64,000 bases of DNA from Scalesia atractyloides (taxonomy: Eukaryota > Streptophyta > Magnoliopsida > Asterales > Asteraceae): contig CAMTDV010000017.1 of NCBI GenBank assembly GCA_947069175.1, positions 32,993,126 to 33,057,125 of the forward strand. Reading direction: 5' to 3'. Below are positions 46,578 through 57,461 of this stretch, piece after piece (positions within the stretch are counted from its first letter, which is position 1; each line of letters starts with the position of its first letter). Both the position numbers and the translations under genes were made by a program. The notes under the pieces were generated by a model that saw only the letters and a list, made by a program, of their open reading frames with translations, was not told where the DNA came from and did no database searches.

Positions 46578-47499
46578 GAGTAAATTGCACAAAATATCCT
46601 TTATGTTTCCTCAAACTTGCAGGTTCCAGCCTTAATGTTTAAAAGTTGCTAAAAACATCCTTTAAGTTTATTTTTGTTGCGGGTTCAATCCTTTATAGCT
46701 AACCACGTTATTTTCTTCAGTTAAGTTCCCTCACATGCATAACATGTGAGGGTATATTCATCATTTTGGTTGATCTTCCACCCACTTCAATTATAAAAAA
46801 AAGAATATTTAAGTTTTAACATAGTTTAAACAAAGTTTGGTAAAACGTACGCGACTACATAGGAGCACGATTACCGTTTAATAGTGTTTAAGTCTAACTT
46901 GCGGCGTCCTAAGCGTCACCAGTTGCTGGATCCGACTACTGAACACGGTGTTACGAAGTTCTCTGATTTGACGGCATCGGAGTTCCGTGAGAGGTATCTA
47001 GGGTTGAAGAGTCGTTTGTCGTTTCCGTCTGATGCGAATAAGGCGCCGATTCTTCCAACTGATATAATCCTGAAGAGTTTGATTGGCATGATCAAAATCT
47101 GTGTTAATCTTTACAGCTTAGTGGGCTAGCTTAACAAGATTCCTATCTTAATTCCGGGTTCGCCGGAGAAGAAGACCGGAAAAGAGGGTGTTTGGTTTTT
47201 AAAAGTTTGGTTTTATTACACATTAGTCCCTGCGGTTAGAATTTTTTTTAAATAAGTTAAACCTTAAATATTCTTTTTTCTTATAATTGACGTGGGTGGA
47301 AGATTAACCAAAATGACGAATATACCCTCACATGTTATGCATGTGAGGGAACTTAACTAAAGAAAATAACGTGGTTAGCTGTAAAGGATTGAACCCGCAA
47401 CAAAAATAAACTTAAAGGCTGTTTTTAGCAACTTTTAAACATTAAGGCTGGAACATGCAAGTTTAAGGAAACATAAAGGATGTTTTGTGCACTTTACTC
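46578..47499. mobile_element. Mutator-like element carrying a host gene fragment (Pack-MULE type)
   Basis: Starts GAGTAAATTGCACAAAATAT and ends GTGCACTTTACTC, with inverted arms of roughly 240 bp each. The 9-bp flanks TAATAAAAA are identical (46569-46577 and 47500-47508), the classic Mutator-superfamily duplication. Between the arms lies about 400 bp of GC-richer sequence including part of a cysteine-protease gene (46833-47093). No transposase. It inserted into the hAT MITE at 46357-47731. Confidence 0.9.
46833..47093 (+). pseudogene. Captured fragment of an RD19-type papain-like cysteine protease
   Basis: Translation reads a KFGKTYA segment, then after a TAG at 46860 EHDYR and VFKSNLRRPKRHQLLDPTTE, GVTKFSDLTASEFRERYLGL, then APILPTD. 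These are the I29 inhibitor prodomain of RD19/cathepsin-F-like plant proteases; GVTKFSDLT is its conserved core. After a one-base frame change at about 47065 the match goes on to PEEFDW, the start of the mature enzyme. The catalytic Cys, His and Asn are all absent. So this is the end of the propeptide and the first residues of the protease, carried inside a Mutator-like element. It cannot make an enzyme; a transcript could in principle match the parental gene. Sequence between 47094 and 47230 may come from another source that I do not recognise. Confidence 0.85.
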
Positions 47500-47757
47500 T
47501 AATAAAAATGAAGTTTACTGAGCTTATATATTTTGGTAATTTTTGGCATTATTTTTTAAGTTTACCTTCTTTTTAAACCTATTATAAGTTAAAATGGTTT
47601 TTTTAACCTAATTTGTTATAACAAGTTATAAGTTTTCACCACAAAAAACCGGTTATTTTTATAGTGAGTTAATTTTTTTAAAAAGAAAAAACAGGTTTGG
47701 TAAATTTTTTAAACTGATTTGTGCACCTCTAATTTAACAACTTGGAGATAAATAGTA

Positions 47758-48044
47758 GAGTAAGTTACTTTTTGAATCCCTATGTTTTGATGATTTTAAC
47801 TACTTGAGTTCAAAATCAAAAAATGTAACGCTCTGAGTCCCTAACCGCTCATTTTATAACGTTTTGAGTCTCTGTGTTTTAGTGGTTTTAACCACTTGAG
47901 TCCAAAACTAAAAGTACAAGTCTTAAAAAATGGACCCAAAACGTTATAAAATGAGCAGTTAGGAACACAAGGTGTTAACTTTTTTATTTTGAATTCAAAT
48001 AGTTAAAACTATTAAATCATAGGGACTCAAAAAATAAGTTACTC
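47758..48044. mobile_element. Mutator-like foldback MITE
   Basis: Termini GAGTAAGTTACTTTTTGAAT and CAAAAAATAAGTTACTC, with further pairing arms (GTTTTGATGATTTTAACTA / AGTTAAAACTATTAAATCAT). Flanks TAAATAGTA and TAAATACTA match at 8 of 9 positions. Confidence 0.82.
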
Positions 48045-48214
48045 TAAATACTATTTCACATTTTTGCCCAACCACCCTTTTCTAGGACACAAATATGATC
48101 ATTATTAATCTTTTGACGGGTAAAAGTTGGAAGTGATTAACTGAATATATTGATATGATAATAGTTAGTGTTGTGTGTTCGTATTCCATCATTTGGACAA
48201 CCTGACATTCTCAT

Positions 48215-49019
48215 TAGGGCTGTTCATAGCTGAGTCGAACTGAGTGGATATTTGCTCATGCTTGGCTCATTTACAAACAGAACCGAGTAGAGTGGCTCAT
48301 TTAAAACCGAGCCTCAAATCAAGCGAGCATTTTTTGAGCACTGAATATTCCAAGCGAGCATCAAGCGATTTTGACAACTGTGTCGCGCGATTTAAATTTG
48401 CGAAGAGAGATAGTGACAATGTTGGGTCTCAAGTTTTTATGTCTTAAAAAACAAGTACATTTCATGGCATAATATTTTTCTTATAAATAACAATGTTGCG
48501 GCTGATGAGGCGATGTTCATATTGCACGAACAATGACGTTGAGAGCAGGAGACGATCAACTTAAGGTATCAACATGAGACATTGAGGCAATGAACAGACT
48601 GTCGTTTAGTGGTTTAGGGTTTGGTTTAACTTTTAGATTTGGTGTTAAGTTTTTTTATTGGCATAATTAGGCTGGTACGTATAGATATAGTTGTAAATTT
48701 GTATACAGTGGACTAAAATCTAATAGAGTGGTATATATAAACCTAAAAATTTAATTTTTGATATGTACATATATGTATGTGTGTATATGTGTATATACGT
48801 GTTTATATATGTATGTCACAGTATGTGCATATGTATATGTATATATATACTAATTAAAAATAAAAATTCTAGCCGAACCGAACCAAGTGGACCTTTGCTC
48901 ATGCTTGGCTCGTTTACAAACCGAAATGAACATAGCGGCTCGTTTACAACCGAGCCTCAAATTGAACGGGCATTTTCCGAGCAATTTCGAGCGAGCAATG
49001 AGTAGTTTGAACGACCCTA
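48215..49019. mobile_element. hAT-type MITE (TAGGGCTGTTCA family)
   Basis: Begins TAGGGCTGTTCA and ends TTTGAACGACCCTA. The phrase TTGCTCATGCTTGGCTC and an ACAAAC...AACCGAGCCTCAAAT block occur near both ends, as subterminal direct repeats. Candidate flanks ATTCTCAT and ATTTCTCA match only with an offset, so the target duplication is worn. The interior has a TA/TG-rich low-complexity stretch (48760-48855). Confidence 0.65.
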
Positions 49020-49247
49020 ATTTCTCACCTTTGATGTTTTGACTTTCCAACACTCTTATCTGCTTTGACATTTGATTGTCGGGTGTTGTTACGTACTAGG
49101 AACATAATCACTGTATTGTGATGATACTAAACGAAGAGTGGTAACATACTTGTCAGCTTGATGACTAACACAGACCTGAGTACTGAGCTTTCCAGCTGAT
49201 TACTAAACTCAATTTTGAGGACGATATTCTTTTGACCGGGGGGAGAC
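49020..49247 (+). other. Tail of a Ty3/gypsy internal region with polypurine tract
   Basis: ATTTTGAGGACGATATTCTTT followed by GACCGGGGGGAGAC immediately precedes the LTR start. This is the typical end of plant Ty3/gypsy (Tekay-like) internal regions: a remnant of the integrase end and then a polypurine tract. The rest of that element is missing to the left. Confidence 0.65.
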
Positions 49248-52200
49248 TGTGGCAACTTTGAAAATCCGGGTAAAATCTAACTGTTGCTAGTCCGCAATAA
49301 CAGAACACGATGTTAAAACAATAAACTTGTGATGATTTTGAGGATAGAAACATGGTAATATATGAATTCCAGAACGTATTATACCGAATATTAGTTATGC
49401 TGTGTGCGAAGATTCACAGTAACCCAAATTTGACGCAGTGCGTTACATACGTAACAGTATGTAGTTGTGAGTGTTTAGACAACTCTAGAAACACAAATTG
49501 GCTAATACATGAACCAAAGTGTATAACAGAAATTCACTAGCGGATAAATTGGAATTATGATGTTTGTAATGATGCCTGAGTAATTACAACGAATTAGATC
49601 CCGATTGTCGAAACATGAATTAGCAAATATAATGAAACGATACTGAACATGCTTCGGATGAATTCAAGGGCATGTTATAGTTAACATACAAACATTAATG
49701 GCTAACAATACGATATTGATGCTTCAGTGTGTTGGAAACACGTTAAACGGGGGATTTCCGTTTAACAGTGCAGAAACCGTACAATAATGGTTTTGATACA
49801 AACAAAAGTGCCCCGAATGATATGAAAACTTTGAAAATCCGGTTAAACCCTAATCGTTGCTAGTCCGCAATAACAGAACATGATGTGAAAACAATTAGAC
49901 TTGTGATTATTTTGAGGATAAAAACGTGGTCGTATATTAATTCTAGAACATACTATACATGCCAGTAGTTATGATGTGTGCGAAGATTCACGGTAAACCC
50001 TAAGTTGACATAGTGCGTTACATACGTAACAATGCGCAGTCGTGAATGTTTAGACAACTCCGGAAACACAAATTGGCTAATACATGAACCACAATGTATA
50101 ACAAAGATTCATTAATGGATAAATTGGAATAATGATCTTTGTAGTGATGTCTGAGTAATTACGGCGAATTAGATCCCGATTGTCGAAACATGAATTAGCA
50201 ATTAAAGAAAAGATACTGAACATGCCTTGGATGAATTCGAGGGCATGTTATAGTTAACATACAAACATTAAGGCTAACTGTACGATATTGATGCTTCAGT
50301 GTGCTGGAAACATGTTAAATGGAGGATTACGTTTAACAGTGTAGAAACCGTACAATAACGGTTTGATACGAACGAAAGTGCCACGAACGAATCTAGGAAT
50401 ACAAAATTTCTTAGACATAATACTTAGACCATAACCTAAGGTTTGAGGCCTTAACAAGTAGTAGAACGTTAAACGAGGCAGTTTCCGGTTAACGAAACGC
50501 CTTTGACTTTAGCCTACACGGAAACAACCAAACATGCATGTACAGTCAGTCAAACCTAAAATCACTTATTTGAAATTAATAGAATGTATTTTAAGCTAAA
50601 ATTTTAGTGCATTCGGGATTTCGTTGCGGTGGGTTCGGTTTTTAAAAACAATAAAAACCGCGTGAAAAACTCGAGAAAAAGAGTCCGTTTAGCGAACCGG
50701 AGGGACGTGTAAGACTCCATAACAAATATAAACCCTAATAAACAACTAATTCTCATCCACAAGTGGTCAAAACTGCCTTTGACCAAGACAAAGGGGTCTA
50801 GAATGACCTAAAGAATTCCGATTGGCACATATGCCCCCTTTTTCTCATTTTTCAACTTTCACTCATCATAACCCTTCTAACTCTCTCTACAAGCTTCCTA
50901 CTTCCTAAAACCATGAAAATACAACAAAATCCATCAAAAAGTTGAGGTATAACTCGATTTCTATGTTGTTATATCCTTTTTCATGCTTAAAACATGATTT
51001 TGGTAAAAAGAAACCATTCAATCCAAAAACCCTTGATGTTTTTGGTGATTCAAGGGTTGTTCATACTCAATAAAGGTGTGATAGGATCATATATGGTGTT
51101 TAATGCTGTAAAACATCGCATTATGAATCATTAACATAATCTATTCGACAATAACAAAACAAATCAAACTCTAAACGAAAAAGAAAGGTTACCAGGCTTG
51201 ATTGACATGATTGAATGCATAATTGTGTTGTATATGATATATAGCTATTGCCAAGAAGAAATTCTGCCTTTGAAAGCACAAGAATCGCTTGAAACATCAA
51301 GAATCGCTAGGTATATTATTTGAAAACTGAATTTAGGAGTTACAAACTTGGTTTTAGCATAACTTTTCCGTGGGTACTGGTGGTACTTCAAATTTGGTCG
51401 TCTGGTCATATGTTATGAACAAAAGTTCCTGGTAAAATTATTTTTTGGAATTTTTGAGTATTTTAAGTGAATTTTATCGTATTTAATGGACTTATTTCGG
51501 GAAAAATATCAAACGAGTTCAATAAATCACCAAAATTTGTAGGAATGTTGGGTTTGACATGGGAAACATCCTTGAAAATTCGGGGTTCATTGGCGGAGTT
51601 TGAATATGGTTTTTAAAATTGCGTTGTCGCGAAGTTTCGGCAGCTAGAAACCCAGTTGAGAAAGTTCGGAAAAATTTAAAAGTTGTCAGAGAAGTTCGAT
51701 ATATCAAAAGGTTTCTATAAAAATTGGGATTTTCTGGAAGTCGGATTAATGGGATCGCCAATTTATCCGTTAAATATACAGTTTAAGGCGAATTTATTAA
51801 AATTAATAAATGGGTTTAATAAAATCTGAAAATCTTTTTCCTGGCCTATATATTATTACAAGGTTATATAAATTTTTTCAGAATTATAATGAATATACAT
51901 AATTGTTTTTAAAAATCGGAACTTAAATATATTATTATAAAAAGCGGCAAAATAAACGTTTAACGAATCTACCGGAACTTGTGAACTAACCAAGGGCTTA
52001 GTTGGCAATATTTGGAAAGTCGGAGTAATTCCGCGATATTCAGGGTAAATTGGGTAATTGAGGGTACATTACACGCTAGTTTGGGAGGTTCCCAGACGAC
52101 GAAAACGGAAACTACGATTTGGACAACCTAGACACTATAACGACTGAACTTCCTTAAAAACAACAAATCATTTTGTATTCTGGAAAAAATTGGGACATTC

Positions 52201-52303
52201 TATGTGATCATGTCATTTTTCGAACATCTTAAACAACTAACCGTGACTGGTACGTAAAACAGTGCACTGAGGGAAAACAAAAATTTGACAATAAGACAAT
52301 ACC
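49248..52303 (+). repeat. Long Ty3/gypsy LTR, cut on the right by the Tat element
   Basis: Begins TGTGGCAAC directly after a polypurine tract, so this is a 3' LTR in plus orientation, at least 3.05 kb long. It has a 573-bp tandem repeat at its start, and a possible leader with CAACTTTCACTCATC and CTAACTCTCTCTACAAGC near 50855-50900. Its right part ends where the Tat element inserted (52304); the remainder would lie beyond the window. No ORF of note. Confidence 0.65.
49254..50391 (+). repeat. 573-bp tandem repeat inside the LTR, two units
   Basis: Unit 1 at 49254-49826, unit 2 at 49827-50391, each starting AACTTTGAAAATCCGG and ending near AAAGTGCC(C/A)CGAA. The units differ by several percent, so the repeat predates this insertion or is old. 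Confidence 0.88.
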
Positions 52304-52740
52304 TGAAGGGGTATGGTCCAAAACCTTGCGCCAAGCAAGTGACCATACCCATTTTTATCCACAAAACAGACTTTGCGCATACTATATTACAAGAGATAAA
52401 CCTCATTTTTCCATGCGCCGGACATCTAAGAAGGAAAATGATCATTTAACTACCTAGCGTGGGCTCGCGCAAGGAAATAGTTAAGCTTGAACACTTTCCT
52501 CATCAGATGACTTCCACAAGCAAGGAATTAGGGAAAGAGGTACTTATCACCTTTTTTGACCCTGCGCCAAGTATTATGATGATCATCCTCTCCGATAACC
52601 TAGCGCGAGTCCGCGCAAGGGGGAGTTGAGTTGGAAACAATGAGTAAAGATCTCAGATCACATCTGCTCTCAGGATAATCAGAAAGGGACAGAAAGAATC
52701 TTTTCTGTTGTAACAAACCGGACACGTGGCGAATAACATA

Positions 52741-53332
52741 AGGTTCACAGCTGTAAATCTTCTAGAAGCCATTAATGATCAATCGTGCAAGGGAATGAAC
52801 GATTACAACAGAATTACACGAGGCGCAATCTGGTGCACTCCCAAGAATCACGATGATGTCATATTTTCGTAATAGACATAGGGTCATCATCATTCGCCAC
52901 GTGGCGTTTCCCCAACCGTTGATCACATCACGATCCGTGTGACTTGAAGAGCAAGTTAATGACCTAACGGTGAGATCTCAACAATGTGAGATCACCTTTT
53001 CTCTCCTTTTGGAGCCAAAATCTGGCTATAAACAGAAGGTTCACAGCTGTAAATCTTCAAGAAGCCATTAATGATCAATCGTGCAAGGGAATAAACGATT
53101 ACAATAGAATTACACGAGGCGCCATCTGGTGCACTCCCAAGAATCACGATGATATCATATTTTCGTAATAGACACAGGGTCATCATCATTTGCCACGTGG
53201 TGATTCCCCAACCGTTGATCACATCATGATCCGTGTGACTTGAAGAGCAAGTTAATGATCTAACGGTGAGATCTCAACACTGTGAGATCACCTTTTCTCT
53301 CCTTTTGGCGCCAAAATCTAGCTATAAATAAG
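52741..53332 (+). repeat. 296-bp tandem duplication of the LTR promoter region
   Basis: Units 52741-53036 and 53037-53332, each starting AGGTTCACAGCTGTAAATCT and ending in a GGCTATAAA or AGCTATAAA box. Each contains a CACGTGGCG/CACGTGGTG G-box-like motif and a GAGATCTCAAC...GTGAGATCACC inverted pair. Confidence 0.92.
53321..53330 (+). promoter_or_regulatory. TATA box of the Tat 5' LTR
   Basis: GCTATAAATA, followed about 40 bp on by a CT-rich probable leader. An upstream duplicate GCTATAAAC lies near 53025 and the 3' LTR equivalent is at 63991-64000. Confidence 0.7.
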
Positions 53333-53605
53333 AACTTCAGGTACGAGTAAAACTATTCACTCTCACTTACTCTCTCTCTTACTTCACTTAAACTATTCCG
53401 ATCAAACCTGTACTTATTCTCACGCCGGAGGGTGGTCACGGAGAGAACCCCCATTCTCCCCGTGGCGAGTCTAACGGTGGTTTGTTTTGTAGAGTTAATC
53501 GGAGATATAGTTCCAAATGACCAGGCGATGGATTAACCCCTTTTATGCAGAGTCAAAACCCTAGATCTGATTCGATTCCGATCAGTTAGATCTACTGTTT
53601 CTTCA

Positions 53606-53620
53606 TTGGCACCCACCGAT
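53606..53620 (+). other. Primer-binding region of the Tat element
   Basis: TTGGCACCCACCGAT follows the LTR end (TTCA) directly. This form is common after LTRs of plant Tat-like elements; I cannot assign the tRNA safely. Confidence 0.55.
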
Positions 53621-53678
53621 CTATTTTTTCCTTTTCATCCTTCGTATACTTTTGTTTTTTACTCAGATCTACAACATA

Positions 53679-55441
53679 ATGGCTGATGGATCATTGTTAC
53701 CTACAGGTCCTCGATCTGAGATCCGTCACGTTGCTCGTGGCCCTCAGATTGACGGACAAATTTTTTAGGACTCTTCCGGCGAAGCTGATGCTCAATATGA
53801 CCATGGTCATGCTAGCATTCCAGTAACTCCGGGATCTCCAGATGTCGATGTTGCATCAATTTTACCACCATACGAGACTCCATTGTCTTGGCTAATAAAA
53901 TCTCAAACGACTCTAAATGGTATGTATGCTCAACTCTGTGCTCAGACCGGAACTCTAGCTTTTCAAGCTCCGGTTAATGCTCCTCAGGTCCGTGCTTCGC
54001 CGGCTCCTCGAGCGTTGAGTTATGATTCACAGATCCGTGCCCGTGCGCCTTCACATGTATCTGTAGAAGGAACTGAGATGTACTCTCAAACCAGGAATGA
54101 TTCCGTTCATTCTAGCAATAGAAAACATGAAGATAATACTCAACGTCGCACATTTGTTCATTCACGTTTGGGCCCACGCCTATCACAGAAGCGGGACACC
54201 CAACATGATGAATATGATAAGACTTATGACAAAGGAGATAGCGTAAGTGTTTTTAATCGATTATCTACGGATCATGTCAACTACCAGCCTAAGATACGTG
54301 CAACATACAATCCCGAGGCGGAGCATGATTACAATCTGGTGTATCGACCCGCTGAAGCAACTGAACAATCGAAGTTTGTAAGAGAAATAGCGTTGGCTCC
54401 GCTAGAACGAGCAAAGTTACCATCCAACATGGGGAAGTTTCATGGTTTAACTGATCCTGATGATCACATGCACCTCTTCACTGGTGCAGGGCTGATTGGA
54501 GGTTGGACGTTACCAATGTGGTGTCATATGTTCGTACAAACTCTTACCGGTGTTGCGCGCCTTTGGTTCGATAATTTACCCACATGTAAAATTTCCTATT
54601 AGAATGATCTTAAGGAGAAATTCCTTACGCATTTTAGTCAGCAGTGGCAATACGTCAGAGATTCCTCAGATGTGATGAACATCTGGCGGAAGGATGACGA
54701 AGCCTAGAAGATTTTATCACTCGTTACAATAAGGAAGTGTTAGAAATTGGAGATGTACACGAGGATCTTATCCGTGCACAGTTAAAATAAGCGGTAAGAT
54801 GTGATGAAATGATAAAAGTGCTTTCTGGAACAGCTGGTCTTCCAAAGAGCTGGGATAAACTAATGGCAGCAGCCAAAGTTTATGTGCAGACAGAGCAGAA
54901 ACTAAATTCCAACAGACCGCCACTACCTCAGAATCGCCCTTAGGATCTGAGTAGGGGCGGTCGAAAGTTTAAAAAAGGCCGGAAGGACTCGAACCAAGGT
55001 TCATATTCTCCTTATTCACCAGTAGATGCTCGCGCAACAATTAACAAAATTACTACCCAGAAAGCAATCAAACACGAGAACCGTGATCGGCAATGGACTC
55101 CTCTAACAAAGTCTCCCGTTGAAGTTCTGAGCACCGAGAACTATCAGTTCAAGCAACCTCAACCCGTGAAAAACAAAAAGGTTCAAGACCCGAATCTCTT
55201 TTGTGATTATCACAAAGATACAGGTCATACAACTGATAATTGTATAAGCTTGCGCACAGAAATAGAAAAAGCTTTGAAAAGTGGCAAACTCACCCATTTA
55301 GTACAATCGGTGCGCAAGAAGGTTAGCCAACTCACGTGCGGGGACGAAGGTCAAAGAAATAAGAAGATGAAACAGGTCTCTATGATTCAGGGAGGTTCAT
55401 CGCGCAAGCGCAACTATCAACGTTTTTGGAATGACAAGTGA
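53679..55441 (+). pseudogene. gag of the Tat element, disrupted
   Basis: ATG at 53679. The capsid-like region reads PSNMGKFHGLTDPDDHMHLF and GVARLWFDNLP (about 54420-54600) and continues as EKFLTHFSQQW and, in another frame, RYNKEVLEIGD. Near the end FCDYHKDTGHTTDNC (about 55198-55242) is the single Cys/His motif typical of Tat gags, followed by EIEKALKSGKLTHLV. Stops interrupt at 53766, 54600, 54788 and 54941, and there is a one-base loss near 54700. The frame ends at TGA 55439-55441. The product would coat the retrotransposon RNA; this copy cannot make it whole. Confidence 0.88.
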
Positions 55442-55890
55442 CGTGACCAACAAGTGATCTTTCCCATTGTTCCGGGAGGACCACAAGAAGAACGACCAGT
55501 CGTGATTACAAGTATTTTCGGGCATTATCAGACCGATTATATGTTTATAGATCCCGACAGTTCCATGGATATTATATATGAGCAGTGTTTTAAACAATTG
55601 GATCCAGAGGATAAGGCACGCTTAGAACCAGTCGATTTCCCTTTAACTGGTTTCTGCAATGAAGCTGTCTTTCCTCTAGGGTAGATAGTTTTCCCCGTCA
55701 CCCTATCTGACGGAAAGCATTCGAGAACCATTAAGGTAAATTCAATGGTAATGCCGGCGACGTCTCGCCATGATGTCTTATTGGGACGACGCGCGCAACG
55801 TGATTTTTGCATGATCACATCAGCTCCACATGCTGCTTGTGGTTTCCCAACACCAACAGGCATCGCTATTATGTATGCACGCAAGGGAAT
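55442..55890 (+). pseudogene. Retroviral-type aspartic protease region, disrupted
   Basis: In frame after gag. The Tat protease is seen as FIDPDSSMDIIYEQCF, SRTIKVNSMVMPATSRHDVLLG-like tail and GIAIMYARKG. The active-site motif, normally DPGSS in this lineage, reads DPDSS (55550-55564), a Gly to Asp change. A stop lies at 55682-55684. It would cleave the polyprotein in the particle; here it is inactive. Confidence 0.82.
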
Positions 55891-55949
55891 AATGTTTATC
55901 GAAGAACCAGTTACTAAAGCTTCCAAACCAGTATCTACAAATGAGCCTG

Positions 55950-56860
55950 AAAAGTGGGTGCTTAATACCAATTACCCCAAACAAACAATTCTCTTGGGTC
56001 CCGCAATGACCACAGAAATCCGAGCAAAGCTAAAACTGTTATTATTTCGAAACAAAGATATTTTCGCCTGGACACCCGCTGATATAGTTGGCATCTCGCG
56101 CGACGTCGCAGAACACTGCTTGAACGTTTTTCCTTCAGCAGAGCTGGTGGTACAGAAAAAGCGCAGCTTAGAGCCTGACAAAACTCGCGCAATGAACGAA
56201 CAAGTTTCAGAATTGTTGGATGCCGGAATCCTGCGAGAGGTGAAATACCAGACTTGGGTTGCTAATCCAGTCATGGTGCAGAAACATGATGGTGGTTGGC
56301 GCATGTGCGTTGATTTTAAAGATCTGAACAAGGCGTGTCCTAAGGATTGTTATTCCCTTCCAGAAATCGACAAGAAAATTGATTCCTTAGCCTCGTTTCG
56401 ATGGAAGTGCTTTCTCGATTGCTATAAAGGGTATCACCAAGTCTTAATGAAGAAGGAAGACGAGGACAAGACGGATTTCCACACGGATGTTTATTTGGTA
56501 TGGAAGAAGGCACGGACGAGGACAAGTGCTTTCTCGATTGCTACACAAAGATGCCCTTTGGCCTCCAGAACGGGAGCCACTTACCAACACCTTATGGATA
56601 CAGTTTTTGGTGATGATATTGGGGTTACAGTTGAGGTTTACATTAATGATCTCGTCATCATGAGTCACACCGAAGACACAATGTTAATAAACATCCAACG
56701 AACTTTTGATTCATTGCGAAAGGTGAACCTGAAATTGAACCCGAGCAAATGTTCATTTGGTATGGAAGAAGGCAAGTTCCTGGGATTCATTGTTACAAAA
56801 GATGGTTTCAAAGTTAATCCTGATAAAGTGGAGGCAATCTAGAAAATGTCTTCTCCTGCT
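55950..56860 (+). pseudogene. Reverse transcriptase of the Tat element, inactivated
   Basis: The family blocks are clear: DAGILREVKYQTWVANPVMV, GGWRMCVDFKDLNKACPKD, SLPEIDKKIDS, KGYHQVLM, GATYQHLMDTVFGDDIG and VKLNPSKCSFG-like KLNPSKCSFGMEEGKFLGF. The catalytic YVDD is YIND (56639-56650), the first Asp lost. A patch of about 50 bases (56494-56543) copied from three nearby spots sits in the fingers region before the CYTKMPFG block, which is also read out of frame until a 2-base loss near 56568 restores it. A stop lies at 56840-56842. Clearly dead. Confidence 0.9.
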
Positions 56861-57460
56861 ACTATTAAAGAAATGCAACGGTTGGCGGGTTTCTTGCTAA
56901 TCATGCTGCAAAGTCTTATCCATTCATTTGTACGTTGCGCAATTGTGTCAAGAAAAATGAATTCTTATGGACTCCTGAAGCAGAAAGTGATTTCCAGGAT
57001 ATGAAGAATTGTTTAATACAACTCCCAACACTCACTGCTCCGCTCGAAAAAGAGCCAATGATACTCTATCTCGCTGCATCTGACATGGCAGTAGGTTCAG
57101 TTCTACAAGTTGAACGTGAAGGGGTTCAAACTCCAATTTACTATGTTAGTAAAATGCTCAATGATCCAGAGACACGATATTCTACTATGGAAAAGTTGGT
57201 CTTAGCCCTTGTTCACGCGTCGCGCAGGCTACGGAGATATTTTTCAGGTCATGTAATTACTGTGCTGACAAATTATCACCTGGGGCAAATTTTATCAAAG
57301 CCTGACGTATCGGGACGTCTAGCAAAATAGGCTATTGAGTTGGGAGATTACAATATTTTATACAAACCACGCCCAGCCATCAAGGGGCAAATATTAGCCG
57401 ATTTTATTGCTGAAGTTCAAACAGACAAAATTGATGAATGTGAAGCAGTAATCCGGTCCC
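56861..57460 (+). pseudogene. RNase H (first) and connection of the Tat element
   Basis: Reads FLWTPEAESDFQDMKNCLIQ, then LYLAASDMAVGSVL, PIYYVSKMLNDPETRYSTMEKLVLAL and YFSGHVITVLTNYHLGQIL, the Ty3/gypsy RNase H order. The late motif usually with T-D-Y reads TNY, another Asp to Asn change. A stop at 57328-57330 and a frame change near 57460 separate it from the next domain. A frame shift near 56890 separates it from RT. Confidence 0.82.
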
Positions 57461-57461
57461 C

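Larger units (their letters stand above)
46357..47731. mobile_element. hAT-like MITE, interrupted
   Basis: Ends CAGAGGTGCACAAA and TTTGTGCACCTCTA form a 14-bp TIR with one terminal mismatch. Flanks TTTTAACA (46349-46356) and ATTTAACA (47732-47739) match at 7 of 8 positions. The interior left after removing the Mutator-like insertion is about 450 bp with GGTTAGTAA/TTACTAACC-like repeats. It lies only 30 bp from the TSD of the full-length hAT element but has a different terminal sequence. Confidence 0.75.
52304..53605 (+). repeat. 5' LTR of the Tat element
   Basis: TGAAGGGG to TTTCTTCA, 1302 bp, including a 296-bp internal tandem duplication (52741-53332) not present in the visible 3' LTR. A leader with CTCTCACTTACTCTCTCTC follows the second TATA box. 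Confidence 0.88.
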
